Shown: one piece after another, positions 54,829 through 64,000 of the stretch
Position numbering within the stretch: position 1 is the stretch's first letter
How the letters are laid out: every line of letters starts with the position of its first letter
Source: Trichocoleus sp. FACHB-40
Lineage (GTDB): Bacteria; Cyanobacteriota; Cyanobacteriia; Cyanobacteriales; FACHB-T130
Assembly: GCF_014695915.1 (NCBI RefSeq)
Contig: NZ_JACJPF010000107.1
Coordinates: forward strand, 88,546-152,545
DNA: 64,000 nt
Direction of reading: 5' to 3'
Notes under the pieces: generated by a model
The model's database searches: none
What the model was told of the DNA's origin: nothing
Seen by the model: the letters and a program-made list of their open reading frames with translations, nothing else
Translations under genes and position numbers: made by a program

Positions 54829-57800
54829 TCAACCTGTATTCCGCATTCCGGCGGCGATGCCGTTAATAGTTAACAGCGCGCCGCGCAGCAATTCGCCTTT
54901 ACTGTAACGAGAGTGAACAACACCGGATGCGGCTTGTTTCCCATGATGCCGCAGCCGTTTGAGCAGAGAGACTTGCAAGAAGCCTAGGGGGACAATAGTG
55001 CCGTTGCGTAACTGCACCGAACGCTGGAGGACTGGATCGCCATCCAAAAGCTTTTGATGGCCTGTGATGCTGAGAACTAAATCGCAAGTAAGGTGAAACT
55101 CTTGGGCAATTTGTTCATACAAAGCTTCAAAGCGATCGCGATCTTCCGGTCGAGATAACTCACGCACATAGTGGTGAGCAATCTGCAAGTCTACCTTCGA
55201 GAGAGTCATTTCTGCCTTAGAAATGACCATTTTGAAGAAAGGCCATTTGAAATAGAAATAGCGCAGCAGCTTCAGATTTTCCTCTGGCTCCTCGTTCAAG
55301 AACTCTTGCAACGCTGTACCGACACCGTACCAACTCGGTAGCAGGAAGCGGCTTTGTGTCCAGCTAAACACCCAAGGAATGGCACGCAGACTAGCTAAAT
55401 CTTTTTTACCACCACGACGGGCTGGGCGAGAGCTGATTTGCAATTGGCTGATTTCTTCGATAGGCGTTACCTGGTGGAAGAAATCCACTAAGTCTGGTTG
55501 CTCGTAAATCAGGGCGCGATAATGCGATCGCGATCGCGTCGCTAACTCTTCCATAATTTCATTCCAGGGCTGAATATCATCAAACCCCGTCTGCAACAAG
55601 CTTGCTTGAATTACAGCCGTCGTTACTGCTTCCAGATTGTAAAGAGCTAACTCTGGCAAGGAGTATTTAGAAGCTAGAACTTCCCCCTGCTCGGTAATTT
55701 TGATTCGACCGTTGATACTGTGACCTGGTTGCGCCAATATCGCCTCGTATGCTGGCCCACCGCCACGACCTACCGAGCCGCCGCGTCCGTGGAAGATGCG
55801 TAAAGCCACACCGTATTCCTCAGAGATTTTCTGGAGAATTTTCTGAGCCTTGTGAATTTCCCAATTACTGCTCAAGAACCCGGAATCTTTGTTGCTGTCG
55901 GAATAACCCAACATCACTTCTTGCAGAGACGTTACCATCCCATTCTCTAAACCGTTGTAGCCTCCGGCAAGGCAAGCGCGATACAAAGGCAGCTCAAACA
56001 GGCTTGCCATGACTGTGGGCGAACGCTTCAGGTCTTCCACCGTTTCAAACAGCGGCACTACCATGATGCTGCTGGTGCCTGCGGCGGGGTCATATAGACC
56101 TGCTTCTTTTGCCAGCAACAGCACTTCGAGAATGTCGCTAGCTTCGCGACTCATGCTGATGATGTAAGTTCGGCAAATTTGTGGGCCAAACTCCTGCTGT
56201 AATTGCCGCAGCATTCGGAAAGTCTCAATTGTCTCGCAAACTTTCTCAGAAAACGGCAGTTCTGCTGGGATTAACGGTCGCCTAGTTTGCAGTTCAGTTG
56301 CTAACCAGAGCGATCGCTCTGCTTCCGTCATCTGATTGTAGGACTTGGGGAGAATTTGCAGGTACTCGGCAATCTCGTTCATTGCGTCCGAGTGGCGAGT
56401 GCTTTCCTGGCGCATATCCAGTTCTGCCAACTTAAACCCATAAATTTCCACCTGGCAGATCAAATTTTCCAGGTCGCGGCACGATAAACCTGTTTCCTTC
56501 AAGTTGCGCTCTATCAGCCGCAGTTCTGCCAAAAACTCTATTCCTGAGCGGTACATGGTCGGGTCTTGGTTTCCAATAACTTGCCCATGCAGGTTTGATC
56601 CATCAGAAATTTGCCGATTGCGATCGCGGGTATTTTCCAACCGTCGTTGGATGTATGCCAGCTTCAGCCGATAAGGTTCTTGCCGATAGCGAATTGCCAG
56701 TTGCTCGTAAACTTCTGGCATTTGCGACCGATCCTGCTCCAACGAATCGAGCAAATCTGGCAAAACATCGCTCCAGTGCAACGACAGGCTCAATAGATTC
56801 GTCAGCTGTCGCAACGACTGGACATATTTTTCTAACACCAAATCGCGCTGATAGCAAGCTGTTTGCCAAGTTACTAGGGGTGTTACAGAGGGGTTGCCAT
56901 CCCTGTCTGACCCAACCCAAGAACCGAACTTGCAGAAGTTATTACTCGGAGGAGTTAACCCTTTAAAAGAATCTTTCAAAGCGTGTTTCAGGCGCTGATA
57001 CAGTTGGGGAATCGCATCAAACAAAACTTCTTGGAAGTAGTGCAGGGTGTAATCCACCTCATCCAGCACTGTCGGCTTAAATTGGTGCAGTTCGTCGGTG
57101 CGCCACCAGAGGCGAATTTCTTCCGTAAGCTGTTCGACGCACGCTTCCGCCTCCCAGGAAGAACTTAAGCCCAAAGCTCGAAATTCTTCTTCTGCCTGAT
57201 CTAGCTGTTGCAAAATTTTCGCAAGGCGCTGCTGTTTGCCTCGAATCGTGTGGCGGACGATTTCGGTGGGGTGAGCAGTGAATACTAACCGAATATCCAA
57301 ATTGTCAATCAGCCGCTGGATTTGCTGCGGTGGCATATTCAACTGGCGCAAGTGGGGAAACAACCAGTGGAATGTGCCTTTGCTTTGTTTCGCCTCTGCC
57401 TCCTGAAACCAGTTTTTTTCCAGCATATCTGCGCCGAGTCCGCCGTTTTGCGCTTCCTTCTCCATTGCTGCACTGGACAAAATTGCTGAGTCCCCATCTC
57501 CTTGTGGACTCAGCGTTTTACGCGGCGCTATTTCTCCAGGGGGGTAGCTGTAAGTAGCACGCCGGGAGAGCTGTTGATCGCGCTGTTCGTAGTGCTGTTC
57601 AACGATGTTAATCAGCTGGAAGTATAGGGCAAAGGCGCGTGAAGCTCTGATGGCTTCGTTTAAGTCTAGCTTTTCAATCACGCGCGAAACTGACAACTCT
57701 GGAGATTCTGTGGCTTGCCCTTCCGGCGAACACATCGAACGTAGTTGATTTAGCAAATCGACCAGTTCTTGACCGCATTCTTGTTGGAGAACAGACTCCC

Positions 57801-57897
57801 ACAAGTCCTCAACAACTTTGAGGCGATGGCGCAAAAATAGGTTAGACGTGGAAGCGATCGTCAATTGCTGGTCGGACAAATGGACTAGGGAACTCAT
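54829..57897 (-). CDS. ppc: Phosphoenolpyruvate carboxylase
   Basis: 1022 residues. Fixes bicarbonate onto PEP to give oxaloacetate, the main anaplerotic step. The catalytic motifs are present: [73 protein letters not shown] and the C-terminal [10 protein letters not shown]. The N-terminal plant phosphorylation Ser motif is absent, as usual for cyanobacteria. The length is typical of the cyanobacterial enzyme. Confidence 0.97.
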   Translation of the reverse strand: MSSLVHLSDQQLTIASTSNLFLRHRLKVVEDLWESVLQQECGQELVDLLNQLRSMCSPEGQATESPELSVSRVIEKLDLNEAIRASRAFALYFQLINIVEQHYEQRDQQLSRRATYSYPPGEIAPRKTLSPQGDGDSAILSSAAMEKEAQNGGLGADMLEKNWFQEAEAKQSKGTFHWLFPHLRQLNMPPQQIQRLIDNLDIRLVFTAHPTEIVRHTIRGKQQRLAKILQQLDQAEEEFRALGLSSSWEAEACVEQLTEEIRLWWRTDELHQFKPTVLDEVDYTLHYFQEVLFDAIPQLYQRLKHALKDSFKGLTPPSNNFCKFGSWVGSDRDGNPSVTPLVTWQTACYQRDLVLEKYVQSLRQLTNLLSLSLHWSDVLPDLLDSLEQDRSQMPEVYEQLAIRYRQEPYRLKLAYIQRRLENTRDRNRQISDGSNLHGQVIGNQDPTMYRSGIEFLAELRLIERNLKETGLSCRDLENLICQVEIYGFKLAELDMRQESTRHSDAMNEIAEYLQILPKSYNQMTEAERSLWLATELQTRRPLIPAELPFSEKVCETIETFRMLRQLQQEFGPQICRTYIISMSREASDILEVLLLAKEAGLYDPAAGTSSIMVVPLFETVEDLKRSPTVMASLFELPLYRACLAGGYNGLENGMVTSLQEVMLGYSDSNKDSGFLSSNWEIHKAQKILQKISEEYGVALRIFHGRGGSVGRGGGPAYEAILAQPGHSINGRIKITEQGEVLASKYSLPELALYNLEAVTTAVIQASLLQTGFDDIQPWNEIMEELATRSRSHYRALIYEQPDLVDFFHQVTPIEEISQLQISSRPARRGGKKDLASLRAIPWVFSWTQSRFLLPSWYGVGTALQEFLNEEPEENLKLLRYFYFKWPFFKMVISKAEMTLSKVDLQIAHHYVRELSRPEDRDRFEALYEQIAQEFHLTCDLVLSITGHQKLLDGDPVLQRSVQLRNGTIVPLGFLQVSLLKRLRHHGKQAASGVVHSRYSKGELLRGALLTINGIAAGMRNTG

Positions 57898-57995
57898 AGA
57901 GTCTATTCTCGCTCAAGAAGAATAATCAACTAATTTTAGGGGTAATTGTCTCAGCTAGTGGTTTCACTGAACACTATCTGGAGAATAGAAAATAA

Positions 57996-58027
57996 GGTAT
58001 AGGGGATTGGGGATTGGGGACTGGGGA
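57996..58027. repeat. GGGGATTGGGGATT heptamer repeat
   Basis: Four 7-8-nt units (GGGGATT, GGGGATT, GGGGACT, GGGGAGG). An STRR-type cyanobacterial repeat between ppc and the next small gene. Confidence 0.75.
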
Positions 58028-58066
58028 GGAGGAAAGGAGAAAAAGTGGTTTCCTCCTTCCAGTGGT

Positions 58067-58312
58067 CTACTCCAGAATTTCGACTTGTGAGTGCTTTTCT
58101 GAATCAGGGAAGTGGAGAACTGGCAAGCGATCGCCTCGGAATACTTCCTCGCTGCCTTGACCTATAGCCGATAGCAAATCGCTGGCAGCTTTGATGCCCA
58201 CAATCCCCAGTAGCATTGGCACTGTGGCTAAACTTAACCAGATTCCCGGTGATAGTGCCGATGAATCTGCATCTCTTGTGCTTGACTGTACCTTTTTAGT
58301 GGGAGTTTGCAT
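58067..58312 (-). CDS. Small single-helix membrane protein, unknown function
   Basis: 81 residues. One hydrophobic segment at about 23-45 (PGIWLSLATVPMLLGIVGIK), with an acidic C-terminal tail ending HSQVEILE. It looks like a conserved cyanobacterial small membrane protein; no named family comes to mind. Confidence 0.6.
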   Translation of the reverse strand: MQTPTKKVQSSTRDADSSALSPGIWLSLATVPMLLGIVGIKAASDLLSAIGQGSEEVFRGDRLPVLHFPDSEKHSQVEILE

Positions 58313-58819
58313 AGGGAGGGTTAAAGATGAGTTCCAGATGATTTTAGGGAAAATAAGATTAACAAGGTGAGATTTTCAACACCTTGGAGGGCGCTGATAT
58401 CTTTAGTTTATTCCCCAGAAAATCAGAGCGATCGCCTTCGCAATATTAGTATGGAGCAAGTGCGTTTACCTTTACCATTTCTGTTTTCTGAGAAATAGCG
58501 CCTCAAGCGCTGCCAATGCTTTCAGTGTGTAGCTTAAGGAGTATCTGCCTTGTGCTTTGACTATTGGCGCTAGAAGCAATTGTACAGACCCTTTAGACTT
58601 TCGGGGCTGTTAATACTTGCTGAAGTAGAAAGTATGAAGTATTAAATATGAAGTGTGAAGTGTGAATTATACCTTAAAATTTTGGGTTAAATCCAGTTTT
58701 CCCGATTTGGTGATATACAACTGTAGTGCTACCGTAACCTTCCCCAAACGACAAGGGCTAGGGCCATTGTTCATGCTTCATCTCTACCGTCTTCATTTGC
58801 AAGTCCAGGGTACAAGTTT
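58313..58819. other. 507-bp spacer
   Basis: No gene recognised. It contains short tandem units ATGAAGTATT / ATGAAGTGTGAAGTGTGAA at about 58633-58666 and presumably the promoter of the DUF1574 gene. Confidence 0.4.
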
Positions 58820-58822
58820 GTG

Positions 58823-61800
58823 ATGTTGGATACCGATCAGATCGCCCATACAGGGAGTCAATCCTCCCTCGCCCAGTGGGTTCACCGCGCTATCGGTCTT
58901 CCGGAAGTGCGCCTCCGATTTCGCCTGCGGGGAAATAACCTGCATATTCTTTGTGAAGGCTCTGAATCCCCGCCTTCGGGGACAGTTGTCAGTCGGTTTG
59001 TGCAAGCACTCAAGGTTAAAGATGAGGCATCTGGGTTTCCCGCACAAGCAGATCCCATCGACCAGGTAATCTTCTACGGTCGCGCTTTAGGTTGCCATCG
59101 TCCAGACTGGGTAAAGCAAATTCCTCTACAAGAGCTTAACCCGCATCAGTCAACTGCTGCCAGTAAGGTCGAGACAAGCGACGAGCCACAAGCGACGACT
59201 GAAGATGAGCTGACAGTTTCTAATCGCAGTCTAGCCCGGTCTGGTCAACCAGAAGCGATCGCGCAATATTTGGGCGAAACTCTCACTCCTCTGGGAGTCG
59301 GTGTCAAAGTAGCAATCAAGAATCTTTCGGCGCGGGAGAAGGGAACAGAGGTAGACAAGGTAGGTTCCTTGTCCCCAATTCCCAATTCCCAATCCCCAAT
59401 TCCCAATCCCCAATCCCCAATCCGCCGTCTTTGGATTCTTTGCGAGTCCGACTACAGCCCTGATGAGTCATTGCTGGCGCAACCTGTGGCTCAACAGTTG
59501 CGGAATCTGAAGCTGGAAGGGTTTCTGGATGCAGTGATTTGCTCTCAGGTGAGGGGAGAAAAAACCCGCGATTGGCTGCTGCGAGTCGATCTAACTCCCC
59601 CAGAAGAAATGCTCAAAGATTGGGCGGGTTGGGGAGACATTCAAGCGATCGCCCGCTTGCTTAATCAAGCGTTACAGTCTGATGGAATGCAAGTTTCCGC
59701 TGTTCTCAAAGACGTAACGCTGCATTTATTCTGTAGCAAGACGGGAGCAGGCGAAGAAACCGCACCAGACAAACAAACTGCTATGGGAGCGATCGCGCCT
59801 GTATTAGAAATTTTGGCACCGCAAGGCATCCAAGCTGCAACAGTTTATGGTGTCGAAACCCACGGCTTGTCGTCAGTACCAGAACAGGAAACGCCGATTT
59901 GGATCGACTGGCTGAATTTACCAGCGACAGTGCAACCAGCCTTAACAGAACCTACCTTGAAGCTGGCTCAACATGGCGACTTGAAGGCAATTCAGTTTTT
60001 ATTGGAACGCTTACTGAATCCGGATCTGGAAGAACGATTAGAAACAGGTGGCATTAGTTTATCCCTGCGTCGCAAACAAGATTTGTTGCACTTTATGAGT
60101 GAGGCGCTGATCTGTCCGCAACAGTCGGTTGTGGGGCCGCCGATTGCTAAGTTCGTTCGGCAACTAGCGATTCCGGGAATTGCTGGAGTGAGAATCTATG
60201 GCCGTCGCGCTGGTAAATCATCCCCCTTATGGCAGATGGGCGCTGATTTTGTGGCTCGCAAGCGATTGGTGCCGGAAGCTACCCCAGAATTTGCCGCCAG
60301 CGATGCTTATCTGGGAGAACTTCTCTCTCCCACAGACGAACCAGTTCTGCGTCCCGATGTCACCAAAGAAGATGTAAAAGCTGCTGCTTCTGCTGCATCT
60401 GGGAATTTAATCAGGCTGGTTCAACAAATGTTGTCCGCCTCCCAGTTGTTTATTCCCACCTTGGAAATAAAAGACTTGGCACCAGCCGGAGCGAGTAAAA
60501 CCAGTACCTCAATTTACAATTATTACCAAGGTTTCAAAGTAGCCTTGGTTTGGGGCGTGCTGGGATTATTGTTGACGGTGCAAACAGATTGGCTTCTGAC
60601 TCAAATGTTGAAGTCAAAGCCGCAGCTGGCTCAGTCGTCCGCTTTTAGTGGTAGAAGAATAGGCCAAGGTCAACAGACAACAGACGCAACTTTGCCGAAG
60701 CTGTCTTTGCAAAAATCCCCCGGCGCGAATGCCCGTGCATTTAACTCCCAAGGCTTTACTCGCGACGGTGATAGTCGTGTCACGGTGAGTAAGTTAAATA
60801 GAGCTAATGCGTCATCCGTGGCAATTCTGGCAGCAGCGCGATCGCCCAATCCTTCTTTTAACAACCGTCTGTTAGACGAAAAGCTAGCTCTTTACCAACA
60901 GTTACTGACCCAACGCCGGGGCGTTCCTCCAGATGTTTTAATTGTCGGTAGTTCTAGGGCAATGCGGGGTATCGACCCGACAGCACTCGAAGATGCTCTT
61001 GCTGCACAAGGATATCCAGGTGTTAAGGTGTTTAACTTTGGCATCAACGGTGCCACTGCACAAGTTGTAGACTTTCAACTGCGCCAAGTTTTGACATCAG
61101 AGCAATTGCCAAAATTAATTATTTGGGCGGATGGGGCGCGGGCATTTAATAGCGGTCGCGTGGATACCACCTTCAGCGCGATCGCTGCTTCGAGAGGATT
61201 CAAGCAATTGCTCGCCGGAACCTTCCCCAAACAAAGTTCAACTGCTGCCCGTCCGGGTCAAACTGCGATCGCGCCCGCAACCGAAGAAGGCGCAAGTGCT
61301 TCTTTATCACAAAGTTACCAATCAGTCAATAGCTGGCTAAATGAAAAGCTGGGAACAGTTTCCCAAGGTTATACCCAGCGCGACCAGATGAAAGCGTGGC
61401 TTCGGGATCAGTATGCTGCCTGGGTAAAACCAGCAACGCCGAAAACAGTTGAGGAAGATACCGAAACCCTCCAAGAAGCCGAAGCCCGTGAAGCCGCCAT
61501 TGACTTTGATGGCTTCCTGCCCCTGTCAGTTCGCTTTAATCCCGCCACTTACTATCAGCGGTATGCCAGAGTCAGCGGCAGCTATGACAGCGACTATGAA
61601 AGCTTTAAAATGGACGGCAATCAAGCCGAAGCTATGGAGAAGCTGCTGAAATTTAGCCAAGATAAGCAAATTCCGATTGTTTTCGTCAACCTGCCCCTCA
61701 CCCAAGATTACTTAGACCCAGTACGCACAGAACATGAGCAAGCATTTCAGCAATATATGCGATCGCTATCCCTACAAAAAGGACTGATTTTCAGAGACTT

Positions 61801-61927
61801 AAGCCAGCTTTATCCCACCAAACATGACTACTTTTCTGACCCCAGCCACCTCAACCGCTACGGTGCCTATGAAGTCTCTAATCAGCTTGCTCAAGACCCA
61901 ATGATTCCTTGGATAAAAAAAGATTAA
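58823..61927 (+). CDS. DUF1574-type protein with SGNH-like periplasmic domain
   Basis: About 1034 residues. The first ~560 residues form several related soluble modules (for example LGETLTPLGVGVKVAIKNLS). A membrane helix lies at about 572-592 (KVALVWGVLGLLLTVQTDWL). The C-terminal region has an SGNH/AlgX-like core with VLIVGSSRAMRGIDP (~708-722), FNFGINGATAQVVD and the Asp-His pattern FSDPSHLNRYG near the end. DUF1574 genes commonly precede MBOAT acyltransferase genes, as here (55 bp), suggesting joint O-acetylation of a surface polysaccharide. Residues ~186-200 are encoded by a CCCAATTCCCAATCCC DNA repeat. ATG 58823 is used; GTG 58820 overlaps it. Confidence 0.85.
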   Translation: MLDTDQIAHTGSQSSLAQWVHRAIGLPEVRLRFRLRGNNLHILCEGSESPPSGTVVSRFVQALKVKDEASGFPAQADPIDQVIFYGRALGCHRPDWVKQIPLQELNPHQSTAASKVETSDEPQATTEDELTVSNRSLARSGQPEAIAQYLGETLTPLGVGVKVAIKNLSAREKGTEVDKVGSLSPIPNSQSPIPNPQSPIRRLWILCESDYSPDESLLAQPVAQQLRNLKLEGFLDAVICSQVRGEKTRDWLLRVDLTPPEEMLKDWAGWGDIQAIARLLNQALQSDGMQVSAVLKDVTLHLFCSKTGAGEETAPDKQTAMGAIAPVLEILAPQGIQAATVYGVETHGLSSVPEQETPIWIDWLNLPATVQPALTEPTLKLAQHGDLKAIQFLLERLLNPDLEERLETGGISLSLRRKQDLLHFMSEALICPQQSVVGPPIAKFVRQLAIPGIAGVRIYGRRAGKSSPLWQMGADFVARKRLVPEATPEFAASDAYLGELLSPTDEPVLRPDVTKEDVKAAASAASGNLIRLVQQMLSASQLFIPTLEIKDLAPAGASKTSTSIYNYYQGFKVALVWGVLGLLLTVQTDWLLTQMLKSKPQLAQSSAFSGRRIGQGQQTTDATLPKLSLQKSPGANARAFNSQGFTRDGDSRVTVSKLNRANASSVAILAAARSPNPSFNNRLLDEKLALYQQLLTQRRGVPPDVLIVGSSRAMRGIDPTALEDALAAQGYPGVKVFNFGINGATAQVVDFQLRQVLTSEQLPKLIIWADGARAFNSGRVDTTFSAIAASRGFKQLLAGTFPKQSSTAARPGQTAIAPATEEGASASLSQSYQSVNSWLNEKLGTVSQGYTQRDQMKAWLRDQYAAWVKPATPKTVEEDTETLQEAEAREAAIDFDGFLPLSVRFNPATYYQRYARVSGSYDSDYESFKMDGNQAEAMEKLLKFSQDKQIPIVFVNLPLTQDYLDPVRTEHEQAFQQYMRSLSLQKGLIFRDLSQLYPTKHDYFSDPSHLNRYGAYEVSNQLAQDPMIPWIKKD
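59372..59421. repeat. CCCAATTCCCAATCCCC repeat inside the DUF1574 gene
   Basis: Seven tandem 7-8-nt units (CCAATTC, CCAATCC) encode the low-complexity PIPNSQSPIPNPQSPI. The frame is kept. Confidence 0.8.
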
Positions 61928-61982
61928 AAAGGCAAAATCAAAAATTAAAAAGCAGTTTTTAATTTTTGATTTCTAATAAACT

Positions 61983-63563
61983 ATGACATTCATTTCGCTT
62001 ACTTACGCACTTTTCCTGGTCAGCGTCCTGGGTATTTATTGGTCATTACAGCAGCAAAAATCGCAGATGTGGGCGCTGCTAATTGTCAGTTTGGTTTTCT
62101 ATACCTCACTGCAAGCCCCGACGTTAGTAAAAGAGCAAACCTGGCTGCAACTTTTAGCATCGCCACAAGTCGCTTACGTTCCCCTACTTTTGGTTATTAC
62201 TCTAATTAACTTCCGTCTGGGAAAGGCAATTGGAGAAAATACAGCATTAGGACTTTACGCCACAGACCCTAATGAAGATTGGCAGTTCGATCAAGCTTTT
62301 TGGAATCGCCAGCGATTGAAGCTTTTATGGTTAGGAATTGTACTAAATGTTTTACTGCTATTGAGCTTTAAGTACATACCTTTTTTATTAAATTCGGTAG
62401 CAGGTTTTTACGGGCAATTGACTGGAACCCCACTACCAGTTGCGGCAAATACTGCCAGTTGGGTCAGCACTAACTTAATAGCCCCATTAGGCTTGAGTTT
62501 CTTCTCTTTTGAGTGCATTGCTTACTTAATTGATGTGTATCGCGGTGCGCCAGCACAAGAGCGGTTTCTGAATTTTGCCGCCTACAAATTATTTTTTCCC
62601 AAGTTGATTGCTGGGCCGATTACTCGTTATCATCAATTCTCAGCTCAACTGAAAACGCTACAATTTCCCACACTAAACCAAATTACAGAAGGACTCTGGC
62701 TGATTGCCTGCGGTGCAGTAAAAAAAGCACTGATTGCAGACAGATTAGGAATTTTTGTTGATTTGTGTTTTGGCAACTTAGAACGAGCTGGCAGCGGGGA
62801 TTTGTGGTTAGCGATCGCTGCCTACGGACTGCAACTTTATTTAGATTTTAGCGGGTATGTAGACATTGCTCGTGGCAGTGCAATTCTGTTGGGATTTCAT
62901 CTACCAGAGAATTTTAACTTTCCCTACTTCAGTACCAGCATTGCCGAATTTTGGCGACGCTGGCACATTACTCTCGGCGATTGGTTGCGGAATTATCTTT
63001 ATTTTCCTTTGGGCGGTTCGCGGCAAGGACTGAGACGCACCTGCCTCAACTTACTAATTGTGATGCTGATTGCCGGGATTTGGCATGGTGCCGCCTGGGG
63101 ATATGTCGTTTGGGGTGCAATTCATGGTATCGGCCTGGTTGTTCACAGACTCACAGAAGACCACTCCCATCGGTCGGAGAAAGCGAGGAAGTGGTGGCAA
63201 AGCTTTCCTGGTCTAGTTGTTGCATGGCTGTTAACTCAGACAATGGTGTTCGTGTCTTGGGTTTTTTTCCGACTGCCGAATCTGAAACAATCGGGTTTGG
63301 TAATTCAACGTCTCTGGGGTCATCCAGCTGATGCCCAGTTTGCCGCTAAGGTCTACGGCGAGGCAATTGGTTTGGATCAATCCCAATTGACTTTTTTGCT
63401 TTGGATTCTGGTGGCATTGATGTTTTTCGTCTATACAGTACACCGGGGTCTAAAGTTACAGCTGAATTGGCCTGTGAAGCTGCTGCTGGTACCACTGTGT
63501 CTCTACGTGGTTTGGGTATTTGCGCCCCAAGGCGGTCTACCTTACATTTATTTCGATTTCTAG
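61983..63563 (+). CDS. MBOAT-family O-acyltransferase (AlgI-like)
   Basis: 526 residues with about ten membrane helices. MBOAT hallmarks are the conserved Asn/Arg region FWRRWHITLGDWLRNYLYFP and the catalytic His H368 in AGIWHGAAWGYVVWG, with a second conserved His, H381. PKLIAGPITRYHQF matches the AlgI group, which passes acyl groups across the membrane for polysaccharide O-acetylation. Directly follows the DUF1574 gene and is followed by a terminator. Confidence 0.93.
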   Translation: MTFISLTYALFLVSVLGIYWSLQQQKSQMWALLIVSLVFYTSLQAPTLVKEQTWLQLLASPQVAYVPLLLVITLINFRLGKAIGENTALGLYATDPNEDWQFDQAFWNRQRLKLLWLGIVLNVLLLLSFKYIPFLLNSVAGFYGQLTGTPLPVAANTASWVSTNLIAPLGLSFFSFECIAYLIDVYRGAPAQERFLNFAAYKLFFPKLIAGPITRYHQFSAQLKTLQFPTLNQITEGLWLIACGAVKKALIADRLGIFVDLCFGNLERAGSGDLWLAIAAYGLQLYLDFSGYVDIARGSAILLGFHLPENFNFPYFSTSIAEFWRRWHITLGDWLRNYLYFPLGGSRQGLRRTCLNLLIVMLIAGIWHGAAWGYVVWGAIHGIGLVVHRLTEDHSHRSEKARKWWQSFPGLVVAWLLTQTMVFVSWVFFRLPNLKQSGLVIQRLWGHPADAQFAAKVYGEAIGLDQSQLTFLLWILVALMFFVYTVHRGLKLQLNWPVKLLLVPLCLYVVWVFAPQGGLPYIYFDF

Positions 63564-63564
63564 A

Positions 63565-63594
63565 AGATAGAGGGTGCGATCGCGCCCTCTATCT
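63565..63594 (+). terminator. Terminator of the DUF1574-MBOAT unit
   Basis: A perfect 10-bp stem AGATAGAGGG / CCCTCTATCT with the HIP1 octamer GCGATCGC in its loop, followed by CTTAAT. The lack of a T-run suggests partial termination. Confidence 0.65.
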
Positions 63595-63700
63595 CTTAAT
63601 GTGCCGTCGATCAGCTTCACGTCCTACCATAACCAGCGATCGCTCTGCTACACATAAGTAAACCTGACGTTACCTATTTATAATACTTAACCAAAAAAAC

Positions 63701-63730
63701 TGGACAAATACTAAGGAATGTAAATATTAT
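63701..63730 (+). promoter_or_regulatory. Candidate psbA promoter
   Basis: TGGACA (63701-63706), 18 bp, TATTAT (63725-63730) is a near-consensus sigma-70-type pair. It would give a leader of about 65 nt that includes the hairpin AGGCAAGG / CCTGCCT (63740-63759). A TATAAT also occurs at 63679 but lacks a matching -35 box. Confidence 0.45.
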
Positions 63731-63803
63731 TAGTTACATAGGCAAGGTTAAACCTGCCTCATTCATACGAACCTTCAAAACTAAATCACGCAATCATAAA
63801 CCA

Positions 63804-64000
63804 ATGACCACAACCATTCAACGTCGCGAAAGCGCCAACGTATGGCAGCGCTTCTGCGAGTGGGTTACATCGACCGACAACCGCCTGTATGTAGGCTGGT
63901 TCGGCGTTCTGATGATCCCCACCCTGCTATCCGCAACCATCTGCTTCATCATCGCCTTCATCGCCGCTCCCCCAGTGGACATCGACGGTATCCGCGAACC
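63804..64000 (+). CDS. psbA: Photosystem II D1 protein, 5' end only
   Basis: The first 65 codons ([20 protein letters not shown], then [20 protein letters not shown]) are the unmistakable D1 N-terminus, with the first membrane helix starting near residue 35. It runs off the right edge. D1 binds the water-oxidising cluster and is replaced often under light. The residue that separates D1:1 from D1:2 forms (130) lies outside the window. Confidence 0.97.
   Translation, partial: MTTTIQRRESANVWQRFCEWVTSTDNRLYVGWFGVLMIPTLLSATICFIIAFIAAPPVDIDGIRE

Overview
The window is cyanobacterial chromosome. It carries the phycobilisome gene apcD, the start of psbA (photosystem II D1), a CURT1/CAAD-type thylakoid protein, an NTRC-type thioredoxin reductase-thioredoxin fusion, the cyanobacterial arginine dihydrolase (argZ/agrE), cyanobacterial PEP carboxylase, and very frequent HIP1 octamers (GCGATCGC). 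Pentapeptide and TPR proteins, a NACHT ATPase, a large two-partner-secretion exoprotein and many dispersed short repeats suggest a large-genome filamentous species; the genus cannot be fixed from this window. I see no rRNA, tRNA, CRISPR array or complete insertion sequence.

Layout. 1-1200: a decayed cytochrome P450 3' end runs in frame into a partial membrane protein. 1232-2917: ilvD. 3668-5286: two tandem pentapeptide-repeat genes and a terminator. 5303-8275: CAAD protein, TPR protein, duplicated-domain PTPS/QueD-like protein. 8457-9667: RNase P RNA followed by RNase III. 9821-14012: Gfo/Idh/MocA oxidoreductase, sensor kinase, RibD_C reductase. 14196-19806: HSDR_N-like pseudogene, asnS, small conserved genes, anti-sigma-type kinase, rlmD, apcD. 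19955-20140: probable minus-strand structured RNA. 20824-26761: minus-strand locus of a type IV pilin with an OGT-like glycosyltransferase, two methyltransferases and a TPR-like membrane protein. 26964-31167: NTRC, ABC permease, exported protein, ADP-ribosylglycohydrolase. 31412-38020: 2202-residue TPS exoprotein. 38340-44901: ROK kinase, pyrG, PNPOx-like protein, cell-wall amidase, small secreted protein. 45253-50322: Rpn-type nuclease gene with an amber codon, argZ, SGNH esterase, two small overlapping genes. 50435-54464: NACHT gene broken by a 91-bp MITE, a small AbrB/antitoxin-sized protein, a tandem structured repeat and a gene remnant. 54472-58312: small membrane proteins and ppc. 58823-63563: DUF1574 and MBOAT genes, probably an exopolysaccharide acylation pair. 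63804-64000: start of psbA.

Most genes are housekeeping genes in short units with their own hairpin terminators. The unusual signal is genome decay and repeat mobility. There is a MITE with an 8-bp target duplication inside a bacterial NLR-like gene, and four other broken or remnant coding regions. Dispersed cyanobacterial repeats lie inside three protein-coding genes without breaking the frame, and inside a helix loop of RNase P RNA. The best candidates for something undescribed are the MITE/NACHT allele, the 119-bp multi-hairpin tandem repeat beside it, the structured minus-strand RNA near apcD, and the pilin modification locus.
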